The translations under genes were made by a program, and so were the position numbers. A DNA stretch of 64,000 nt, from assembly GCF_003217775.1 (NCBI RefSeq), contig NZ_QJVJ01000001.1:744001-808000 (forward strand), in the 5' to 3' direction. A model generated the notes under the pieces. That model did not search any database. It was not told where the DNA came from and was given only the letters and a program-made list of their open reading frames with translations. This document shows, in pieces, positions 1 through 6,890 of this stretch; position 1 is the stretch's first letter; each line of letters begins with the position of its first letter. This stretch comes from Paenibacillus flagellatus. Lineage in GTDB: Bacteria; Bacillota; Bacilli; Paenibacillales; NBRC-103111.

Positions 1-23
1 GCGTTTTTCCGGGGCCGCGGCCG

Positions 24-245
24 CATATAACGTACAAATGCACACTATTCCGGCGAACGAGCGCAACTTTCGGCCAAATAAGGTACATTTGTACACTATT
101 CCACCGCCGCGGCCGCTTTTTCCGGTTCCGTAAACGCATATAACGTACAAATGTACACTATTCCGGCGAATGGGCGTCACTTCCGGTCAAATAAGGTACA
201 TTTGTACACTATTCCACCGCCGCAGCCGCATTTTTCGGGGGCGCG
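24..245. repeat. Tandem 113-bp intergenic repeat, two copies, with internal inverted repeats
   Basis: Two copies start at about 24 and 137 (period 113). Each holds GTACAAATGTAC and, 51 bp further on, its reverse complement GTACATTTGTAC (145-156 and 196-207 in copy two; 32-43 with one mismatch and 83-94 in copy one). Each is followed by ACTATTCC, and each unit ends in a GC-rich GCGGCCGC-like block. The first 23 bases look like the tail of a further copy. There is no gene in 1-312 apart from the repeat; an open frame through it only translates the repeat. Confidence 0.85.
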
Positions 246-312
246 GCCGCGCCCCTTTCGCTTTCAAAGCGCCCCCGACGCCGGGGGCTCCATTTTCCGC
301 ACAAGGGAGGCG

Positions 313-1221
313 ATGACGTTGCGTACGAAAGCGAACTGGACGGGGCTGCTGTTCTCCGCCCCGTTTATACTCGGCTTTCTCGCGTTCACCCTGTACCCGG
401 TCGGCGCCTCGCTCGTATACAGCTTCTCCGAGTTCAACCTGTTCAAAGGCGCGACCTGGGTCGGTCTGGACAACTACAAATGGGCGCTGCAGGAAAAGGA
501 AGTCCGGATCAGCATCCTGAACACGCTGTACATGGTCGTGCTGGCGACGCCCGCGACGCTGATCGTCGGCCTGCTGCTCGCCCAGCTGCTCAACCTGAAG
601 GTGCGCGGCCAATCGGTATACCGGACGCTGTTCTATGTGCCGTCGATCGTCCCGGCCATCGCGACGTCGCTCGTCTGGATGTGGGTGCTGAACCCGCAAA
701 GCGGCATGATCAACACCGCGCTTCAATGGATCGGCATCAAAGGGCCGAACTGGCTGCTCGACCCGGCTTGGACGAAGCCGTCGCTCATCCTGATGGGCGC
801 CTGGGGAGCCGGCGGGGTCATGATCATTTTCCTAGCCGCGCTGCAGGACGTGCCCAAAAGCTTGTACGAGTCGGCCGAGATCGACGGCGCCGGACCGGTC
901 CGCAAGTTTTTCCGCATCACCGTTCCGTGCATTTCGCCGATTATCCTGTTCCAGCTCATCATGAGCCTGATCGCGTATTTCCAATATTTCGCCCAGGCGT
1001 TCATGCTCGCGTCGCTGTCCAATTCCGGCGCCAACCAGACGATGGCGGGACCCGGCAAATCGCTGCTGTTCTACGCCATCCTGCTGTACCGCGAAGCGTT
1101 CGTCGATTTCCGGATGGGCCATGCGAGCGCGATGGCGTGGATCTTGTTCCTGCTGTCGTCGATCGTGACGCTCGTCGTATTCCGCACATCCAACCGCTGG
1201 GTTACATACGGAGGCGATTAA
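313..1221 (+). CDS. Sugar ABC transporter permease (MalF/UgpA type)
   Basis: Inner-membrane permease of a carbohydrate ABC importer, about 302 aa with six predicted membrane segments, the first being GLLFSAPFILGFLAFTLYPV. The cytoplasmic EAA loop reads LYESAEIDGAGPVRKFFRITVP, the site that docks the ATPase. An AAGGGAGG ribosome site (303-310) is only 2 nt from ATG 313 but 8 nt from an in-frame TTG at 319, so the true start may be the TTG. The next permease follows one base after the stop. No binding-protein gene is visible upstream; it probably lies left of the window beyond the repeat. Substrate unknown. Confidence 0.9.
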   Translation: MTLRTKANWTGLLFSAPFILGFLAFTLYPVGASLVYSFSEFNLFKGATWVGLDNYKWALQEKEVRISILNTLYMVVLATPATLIVGLLLAQLLNLKVRGQSVYRTLFYVPSIVPAIATSLVWMWVLNPQSGMINTALQWIGIKGPNWLLDPAWTKPSLILMGAWGAGGVMIIFLAALQDVPKSLYESAEIDGAGPVRKFFRITVPCISPIILFQLIMSLIAYFQYFAQAFMLASLSNSGANQTMAGPGKSLLFYAILLYREAFVDFRMGHASAMAWILFLLSSIVTLVVFRTSNRWVTYGGD

Positions 1222-1222
1222 C

Positions 1223-2062
1223 GTGGACGTTCGAAAATCGTTGCCGTACAGGCTGCTCGCCCACGCCTGTCTCGTCTTGTGCAGTCTCGTCTTCATCTCG
1301 CCGATGATTTGGCTATTGCTCACGTCGCTCAAAACCGACAAGGAGCTGTACACGAACCCGCCGGTCATCGTGCCCAAGTCGCTCCATTGGCAAAATTACG
1401 CCGACGTCTTCCGCCAAATCGATTTTCTCGGCATGACGTGGAACACGTTTCTCGTCTCGGCGCTATGCGTCGTCGGCATCCTGCTGTCGGCGCCGCTCGT
1501 CGCGTTCGCCTGCTCCCATATCGACTGGGTCGGCAAAAAGCCGCTGTTCGTCGTCGTCATCGCGACGCTCCTGCTTCCGTATCAGGTGACGATGATTCCG
1601 ACCTACATCGTCTGGAACAAGCTGGAGCTGATCGGCACGTACGTGCCGCTCGTCCTCCCCGCGTTCCTGAGCGCCGGAGCGGGCTACTACGTATTCATGC
1701 TGCGGCAGTTTTTCATGACGCTGCCGTCGTCGCTGTTCCAGGCGGCCCGCATCGACGGCGCCTCGGACTTCCGCATATATTGGCAAATCCTGCTGCCGCT
1801 CTGCAAGCCGGTCATCGCGACCGTCGCCGTCTTCGTCTTTCTCGGCGCGTGGTCCGACTTCCTCGGCCCGCTGCTGTATTTGAACGACCAGGCGCAATAT
1901 ACGCTGTCGCTCGGCCTGTACGCGTTCATGCAGACGAATTACGTCATGTGGGAAAAGCTGATGGCCGCCTCGGCGATGTTCACGCTGCCGATCGTCGTCC
2001 TGTTTTTCTTCGCGCAAAAGCAGTTCATCGAAGGCATTACGCTTACCGGCATCAAAGGGTAG
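1223..2062 (+). CDS. Carbohydrate ABC transporter permease (MalG/UgpE type)
   Basis: Second membrane subunit of the importer begun at 313; 279 aa. The EAA loop is LFQAARIDGASDFRIYWQILLP and the C-terminus is the usual short basic tail (GITLTGIKG). The start codon is GTG, preceded by ACGGAGGCG with 7-nt spacing, and sits one base after the stop of the partner gene, so the two are translationally coupled. No glycosidase or ATPase follows; transcription ends at the hairpin at 2071-2111. Substrate cannot be read from the sequence. Confidence 0.92.
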   Translation: MDVRKSLPYRLLAHACLVLCSLVFISPMIWLLLTSLKTDKELYTNPPVIVPKSLHWQNYADVFRQIDFLGMTWNTFLVSALCVVGILLSAPLVAFACSHIDWVGKKPLFVVVIATLLLPYQVTMIPTYIVWNKLELIGTYVPLVLPAFLSAGAGYYVFMLRQFFMTLPSSLFQAARIDGASDFRIYWQILLPLCKPVIATVAVFVFLGAWSDFLGPLLYLNDQAQYTLSLGLYAFMQTNYVMWEKLMAASAMFTLPIVVLFFFAQKQFIEGITLTGIKG

Positions 2063-2070
2063 CCGCATCT

Positions 2071-2111
2071 AGCGAAAAGCCCTCGCGGCAAGGCCGTGAG
2101 GGCTTTTCGCT
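2071..2111. terminator. Bidirectional rho-independent terminator
   Basis: AGCGAAAAGCCCTC pairs perfectly with GAGGGCTTTTCGCT, and the stem extends inward through GCGGC/GCCGT with one wobble pair. The T-rich arm serves both strands. It lies between the convergent permease gene (+) and the sialidase-like gene (-). Confidence 0.85.
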
Positions 2112-2117
2112 TGCCGG

Positions 2118-3206
2118 TCAAGCGTACAGCTCGGACCGCGCGATTTTGCGAACCTTCAGCCGGGACAGGCAGATGCCGTCTTCCGCTTCCCCCGCACAAT
2201 AGGCGAGCAGCACCGCATCCCGGGTAAAATGGATCGTGACGTAGCAGCAGCCGTTGCCGTCCTCCTCCCGCTCCGCGGCGAAATGGCCGCTCCACGTGTT
2301 CCCTTCGTCGCGGCTGATCGCCCCGACCAGCGGCGTTCTCCCCCAGCTGTGCTTCTCGATCCGGCGCGTATTGTACGCCGGAATCGGGTTCCAGACGGCG
2401 AGCAAATGGCCGGTCGCCGGGTCCCGCTTCATCGACAGCGGCGAGCAGGGCGACGAGAACGCCGACGGCATCGGCGCGCTCCACGATTCGCCGCCGTCAT
2501 GAGAGAACGTCTCGTACTGGCATCCCAGATCGGTGCGCGCCCAGCCCCAGAGCGCGCCTCCCGCCAGCTCGATCAAGCCCGGCTCCTGCATGTCGCTCCG
2601 CGAATTCGGCGCCCCGATCGAGCAAAAGTTTCTCGCCTCGCGCCAGTTGGCGCCGTCGTCGTCGGACAGGAAGAAGAACGTAACCGCCCTTCCGTCGAAC
2701 GACCCCCACTCGGTTTCGCTGCTTCCTTTCATCCGGTGCAGGCCCGCGGGCGCGACAAGCCGGCCGGACGACAGCCGGACGACCCGGTCGTTGTTCGTCA
2801 CGTAATATCCTTTGCCCGGCACGCAGCACACGGGCTCGCTCCAGGAGTTCCCCTCGTCGGCCGAACGGCGCAGATGGAGCCGCATATCGTGCCAGCCGTA
2901 GCGAATCAAGTAGAACATGCCGATGTCGCCGTTGTTCAATCGCAGCAGCGACACGCTCATGATATTGATCGCATCGTGGTCTTCCGGCCGCGCCACGATC
3001 TCGTCGTCGGACCACGTGTCCCCTCCGTCGGACGAATATCGCGCCGCGATGCACGCCTTCGCGTCGTCGTGGGCGGAATCCCCATTGAAGCGGCTGTAGG
3101 CGAACAGCAGCCGCCCGTCGCTCAGCTCGAGGAAGGCGCCCTCGCTGTTTCTCGGGTTTCCGGCGCCCGGGCGCAAATCCAATACGATCGTTCCTTTTCG
3201 TTCCAT
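2118..3206 (-). CDS. BNR-repeat sialidase-superfamily protein
   Basis: A 362-aa protein with at least five Asp-box motifs (SSDGGDTW, SADEGNSW, SDDDGANW, SHDGGESW, SRDEGNTW) spaced as in a six-bladed sialidase-fold propeller. No signal peptide or membrane segment is seen, so it is probably cytoplasmic and acts on imported oligosaccharide. The early RNSEGAF stretch matches the start of exo-alpha-sialidase-like proteins, but true sialic-acid specificity cannot be claimed because the arginine triad was not verified. It is last in the operon, 24 bp after the permease gene, with an AGGAGTGGAG ribosome site. The family also contains rhamnosidase-like and lyase-like enzymes. Confidence 0.8.
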   Translation of the reverse strand: MERKGTIVLDLRPGAGNPRNSEGAFLELSDGRLLFAYSRFNGDSAHDDAKACIAARYSSDGGDTWSDDEIVARPEDHDAINIMSVSLLRLNNGDIGMFYLIRYGWHDMRLHLRRSADEGNSWSEPVCCVPGKGYYVTNNDRVVRLSSGRLVAPAGLHRMKGSSETEWGSFDGRAVTFFFLSDDDGANWREARNFCSIGAPNSRSDMQEPGLIELAGGALWGWARTDLGCQYETFSHDGGESWSAPMPSAFSSPCSPLSMKRDPATGHLLAVWNPIPAYNTRRIEKHSWGRTPLVGAISRDEGNTWSGHFAAEREEDGNGCCYVTIHFTRDAVLLAYCAGEAEDGICLSRLKVRKIARSELYA

Positions 3207-3230
3207 CGTTTCTCCACTCCTAACGGTTGA

Positions 3231-4133
3231 TTATCCTTTCAAGGAGCCGGTCAGCACCCCTTTGACGAAATGCTTTTGCAAAAACGGGTACACGCACAAA
3301 ATCGGCAGCGTCGTCACGACGATCATCGCCCCCCGCAAGCTTTGCGCGGTCGGCTTGTTCGCCACGCCGTTCAGCATCTCCGCATCCAGATCCTGGCTGG
3401 AAAACGACAGCACGATCCGGCGAAGCAGCACCTGAACCGGCATCAGGTTCGGGTCGTTGACGTAAATCGTCGCATCGAACCATGCGTTCCAATGGCCGAC
3501 CGCGTAAAACAAGCCGATCGTCGCGAACGTGGGCAGGCTGAGCGGGAAGACGATGCGCGCCAGCACCGCGATCGGGCTCGCACCGTCGAGCGTGGCCGAT
3601 TCGATCAAGCTTTCGGGAATTTGGCCGAAAAAGTTTTTCATGATCAGCATATTCCAGGCGCTGATCAGCCCAGGCACGATCATGACCCAGAACGTATCGG
3701 TCAAATGCAAAAACTTGAGCAGCAGGTAGGTCGGGATGAGCCCGCCGCCGAACAGCATCGTAATGAATACGAGCGTGATGAGAACGTTGCGTCCCGGCAT
3801 CTCTTTGCGGGACAACCCGTAAGCGAGCATGGCCGTGAAGACCAGATTCAGAAGCGTGCCCACGACGACTCTCAAAATCGTGACGCCGTACGCGTGATAC
3901 AGCATCGAGCCTTCGGACAGCAACACCCGGTAAGCGCTGAAGTCGAGCTTCTCCGGCACGAGAATGAAGTTGCCCCTGCGGATCAGCTCGCTTTCCCCGA
4001 CGAACGACGTGGATACGATCGCCAGAAAAGGAACGATGAACGCGAGCGACAGCAAGCCGAGCAGCGCATAATTGAATGCTTGGAACGCCGCTTCGCCGCC
4101 TCGCGGACGGCTTTGCGCGATTTTCGCCGACAT
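3231..4133 (-). CDS. Carbohydrate ABC transporter permease (YtcP/LplC type)
   Basis: 300-aa membrane permease with six predicted helices. The EAA loop reads LIESATLDGASPIAVLARIVFPLSLP and the C-terminal LQKHFVKGVLTGSLKG is typical of the YtcP/LplC group. The start ATG lies one base after the stop of the LplB-type partner, with GAGGGGAT as ribosome site inside the partner gene. It belongs with the binding protein at 5153-6688. No ATPase is encoded nearby. Confidence 0.93.
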   Translation of the reverse strand: MSAKIAQSRPRGGEAAFQAFNYALLGLLSLAFIVPFLAIVSTSFVGESELIRRGNFILVPEKLDFSAYRVLLSEGSMLYHAYGVTILRVVVGTLLNLVFTAMLAYGLSRKEMPGRNVLITLVFITMLFGGGLIPTYLLLKFLHLTDTFWVMIVPGLISAWNMLIMKNFFGQIPESLIESATLDGASPIAVLARIVFPLSLPTFATIGLFYAVGHWNAWFDATIYVNDPNLMPVQVLLRRIVLSFSSQDLDAEMLNGVANKPTAQSLRGAMIVVTTLPILCVYPFLQKHFVKGVLTGSLKG

Positions 4134-4134
4134 G

Positions 4135-5031
4135 CTACCAGATCCCCTCCTGGCCGAATTTTTTCGCCAAATAGTTGGAGCCCACGACGAGGACGAGCGC
4201 GATGACCGACTTGAACAGGCCGACCGCGGACGCGTACGAGTAATTCACCTCGACCAGCCCTTTGCGGTACACGTACGTATCGATAATATCCGCCACTTCG
4301 TATACGGGCGGCGAGTACAGCAGGAAAATTTGCTCGAACCCGGCATCCATCACGTGGCCGATCGACAAAATGAGCAAAATGACGGCGATGGGGCGGATGC
4401 CGGGCAGCGTAATGTGCCATGTCTGCCTCAGCCGTCCCGCCCCGTCGACTTTGGCGGCCTCGTACAGCTGCTGGTCGACGCCGGCGATCGCGGCCAAATA
4501 GATGATCGTGCTCCACCCGACCTCCTTCCATATGCCGGACACGACGAGCACCGAGCGGAAGTAGGCGGGGTCGGTCAAAAACGGGATCGGCTCGAGGCCG
4601 AACGACTGCAGCAGCCCTTTGGCGAAGCCGTCGTCGGCGCTCAGCAGGGCGGTCAGCAAGCCGGCCACGATGACCATCGACAGGAAATGGGGCAAGTACG
4701 AAATCGTCTGGACGACCCGCTTGAACAAGCCGTGCCGCACCTCGTTGATGAGCAGCGCCAGCACGATCGGGGCCGGGAACCCGAACAAGATCCGATACAA
4801 GCTGATCAGAATCGTATTGCCCATAATGTCCCAGAAATAATACGATGACGCAAAATCGCGAAAATGCTTCAAGCCCACCCATTCGGAGGAGAAAATGCCC
4901 TTCAGCCCTTCGAACGGCGCGACTTGCTTGAACGCGATGATGACGCCGTACATCGGACCGTAATGAAACACAAGAAAGTACAGCATGCCCGGAATGACGA
5001 GCGCATAATGCAGCTTGTGCTTCCGGATCAT
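4135..5031 (-). CDS. Sugar ABC transporter permease (LplB/YteP type)
   Basis: 298 aa from ATG 5031. The N-terminus HKLHYALVIPGMLYFLVFHY and 'FHYGPMYGVIIAFK' are characteristic of LplB-type permeases; the EAA loop is LYEAAKVDGAGRLRQTWHITLP. The only good ribosome site (GGAGGT, 5061-5066) is 29 nt from this ATG but exactly 8 nt from an in-frame CTG at 5052-5050. This suggests a CTG start seven codons upstream. It pairs with the permease at 3231-4133. Confidence 0.92.
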   Translation of the reverse strand: MIRKHKLHYALVIPGMLYFLVFHYGPMYGVIIAFKQVAPFEGLKGIFSSEWVGLKHFRDFASSYYFWDIMGNTILISLYRILFGFPAPIVLALLINEVRHGLFKRVVQTISYLPHFLSMVIVAGLLTALLSADDGFAKGLLQSFGLEPIPFLTDPAYFRSVLVVSGIWKEVGWSTIIYLAAIAGVDQQLYEAAKVDGAGRLRQTWHITLPGIRPIAVILLILSIGHVMDAGFEQIFLLYSPPVYEVADIIDTYVYRKGLVEVNYSYASAVGLFKSVIALVLVVGSNYLAKKFGQEGIW

Positions 5032-5152
5032 GCGCAGCGCATTCCCGTTCAGCGCGAATCACCTCCGTCACGTTTCTTTGGTCTGCGCGGGCGCAAGCCG
5101 GCCGGAGCGGGGCGCCGGCCGAGGCGCCCGATCCCGGCCGATCCCGCACCGG

Positions 5153-6688
5153 CTACTTGCCTTTGACGCGGTTATACTCGGCGGTATACGCCTCGATCCA
5201 CTTGTCCAGCCCGGCTTTGTACAGCTCGTCGACGAACTTGTCGTACTCGCCCATCGGTCTCGCCCCGGTGATGAACTTGATCGTTTCCTGCTCGATCATG
5301 CGGGCGATGTCCCCGGAGGTCGGCACTTTGTCGTTCAGCGCTTTCGTGTCGAACTTGTACTCGACGTCCGCGAGAGCCGACGTCTTCACCCGCTTCATGT
5401 CGGTCAAATAGTTGCGGATGAAATCGAATTGCGGTCCGAACGACGGATCGTTCTTCTCGTACTGCACCGTGTAAGCGAACGTAAGCCCGGGGACGAGGTC
5501 GCCCATATAGTCCGTATTCAAGCCCTCAATGATCCGCTTCGCTTTGTCCGCGTACTTCCAGTGCTTGCCCTCGATGCCGAAAAACAGCGTAAAGTAGTTC
5601 TCGATATCGGCGTGCACCCAGTCGATCAGCTTGACCGCCGCCTCCGGGTTTTTCGCGTTTTTGTTGATCATGATGCCGCCCGTGCTTACTCCGCCCAGCG
5701 TGGTCAAGTTGCCGTTCGGCCCTTTCAGCTCCGCGGCGACGGCGTACTTGGCTTCCGGTACGTTCTGCCTCAGCAAATGCTCGTTCGCGGTTATGGTCGT
5801 ATTCCACACGATGCCGGAGGCGACGCGGTTTTGCTTGACCAGCTCGATTTGGCGCGTCCGGTTGGAGGAGAACGCCTCCTTGAACATGTACCCTTTCTTG
5901 TACCAGTCGGACATTTTGGCAAGAAAGTCGCGATAGCCCGGATGAAGCTGGGGCGGCTTCACCTTGCCGTCCTTGTCGACCCAGTTGCCGAAGCCGGTGT
6001 CCATAAATCCGGCGGCGAACCCTCCGTGCAGGGAGGCGAGGTCGGTCAAGAGCGGAATCGTCTGCCCGGAGCCGGCCGGGTCCCGGTCCTTGAACGCCTT
6101 CAGCACCGCCTCGTATTCGTCGATCGTCTTCGGCATCGACAGTCCGAGCTTGGCGAGCCAATCTTCCCGGACGAGTACGCCGTTTCCGGCGACGGGAGCG
6201 CCGGTCGGGATCGCCCATATGCGTCCGTCCGCCGTCGTCAGCGCATCCCAGGACTGCTTCCATTGCTCCGGCCACAGCTTGCGGATGTTCGCTCCGTACC
6301 GGTCCAGCAAATCGCCGATCGGCCGGGCGGCGCCGTTCGCCTGATGGACCGCCATCGAGCCGGCGAAAATATCGAGCGGCTCGTTGGAACCGAGAAGCAC
6401 GTTCAATTTGTCCGCTTCCGATCCTTTGGGCGGAATGATCGGCACGATTTCGATGCCGATTTTGTCCATGACGACCTTCTTGACCTCCTCGACCGCTTCC
6501 GGCTTGCTGACCGTATTGGTGTTGGCCAAATTGCCGAAGTTGGCGTACACGTACACCTTCTCGATTTTTTGGGCCGTCCCCGGATCGGTTCCGTTCCCGC
6601 CGTCCCCGTCGCCGGACGAACAGCCGACGACGCCCGCCGTCAGCAAGATCGCCGCCGAGGCCGACAGCCCCCATTTGTTGTTGCGCAT
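5153..6688 (-). CDS. Extracellular sugar-binding lipoprotein (YtcQ/LipO-type family 1)
   Basis: 511 aa from ATG 6688, which has CGAAAGGGG upstream; the frame runs further upstream but has no ribosome site there. A lipoprotein signal peptide ends in lipobox VVGC (Cys23), followed by an acidic-glycine linker, so the mature protein is membrane-anchored outside the cell. The length (over 500 aa) and motifs such as WAIPTGAPVAGNGVLVREDWL place it with the long YtcQ-type binding proteins that work with LplB/YtcP permeases, which follow at once. The ligand is probably an oligosaccharide released by enzymes elsewhere. Confidence 0.92.
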   Translation of the reverse strand: MRNNKWGLSASAAILLTAGVVGCSSGDGDGGNGTDPGTAQKIEKVYVYANFGNLANTNTVSKPEAVEEVKKVVMDKIGIEIVPIIPPKGSEADKLNVLLGSNEPLDIFAGSMAVHQANGAARPIGDLLDRYGANIRKLWPEQWKQSWDALTTADGRIWAIPTGAPVAGNGVLVREDWLAKLGLSMPKTIDEYEAVLKAFKDRDPAGSGQTIPLLTDLASLHGGFAAGFMDTGFGNWVDKDGKVKPPQLHPGYRDFLAKMSDWYKKGYMFKEAFSSNRTRQIELVKQNRVASGIVWNTTITANEHLLRQNVPEAKYAVAAELKGPNGNLTTLGGVSTGGIMINKNAKNPEAAVKLIDWVHADIENYFTLFFGIEGKHWKYADKAKRIIEGLNTDYMGDLVPGLTFAYTVQYEKNDPSFGPQFDFIRNYLTDMKRVKTSALADVEYKFDTKALNDKVPTSGDIARMIEQETIKFITGARPMGEYDKFVDELYKAGLDKWIEAYTAEYNRVKGK

Positions 6689-6768
6689 GCCGCATCCCCT
6701 TTCGTAACCGTTTGCAAGACAGCCGCCGGTTCGCGTCCCTTCCGCCCGTTCGGCGTCCTGTGATGGCA

Positions 6769-6798
6769 AGTATACGCCGGGGAGAGGACGGAACGGAA
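6769..6798 (-). promoter_or_regulatory. Candidate promoter for the binding-protein operon
   Basis: Reading leftward: TATACT (6774-6769), 18-nt spacer, TTCCGT (6798-6793). The -10 is good and the -35 poor, as in an activator-dependent promoter. It lies 80 bp upstream of the binding-protein start. Confidence 0.35.
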
Positions 6799-6827
6799 TG
6801 CCGCACCCGTCACCCGCACCCCTTTCC

Positions 6828-6843
6828 GATGACAAATGTCATC
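6828..6843. promoter_or_regulatory. Perfect palindrome upstream of the binding-protein operon
   Basis: GATGACA-AA-TGTCATC, a 7-bp perfect inverted repeat with a 2-nt centre, lies between the regulator stop and the candidate promoter, about 30 bp upstream of its -35. It is a plausible operator, perhaps for the adjacent AraC-type regulator. Confidence 0.4.
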
Positions 6844-6890
6844 ATTCGGGTACGCCCCTCATCGTTGCGGTACGGTGCCGGCTTCCGCCT

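Noticed and set aside
24-245. Repeat at the left edge as a CRISPR array
   Set aside because: Only two copies with a 113-bp period and internal palindromes; no short unique spacers and no cas genes.
151-312. N-terminal extension of the first permease
   Set aside because: It translates the tandem repeat; the ribosome site and first membrane helix place the start at 313 or 319.
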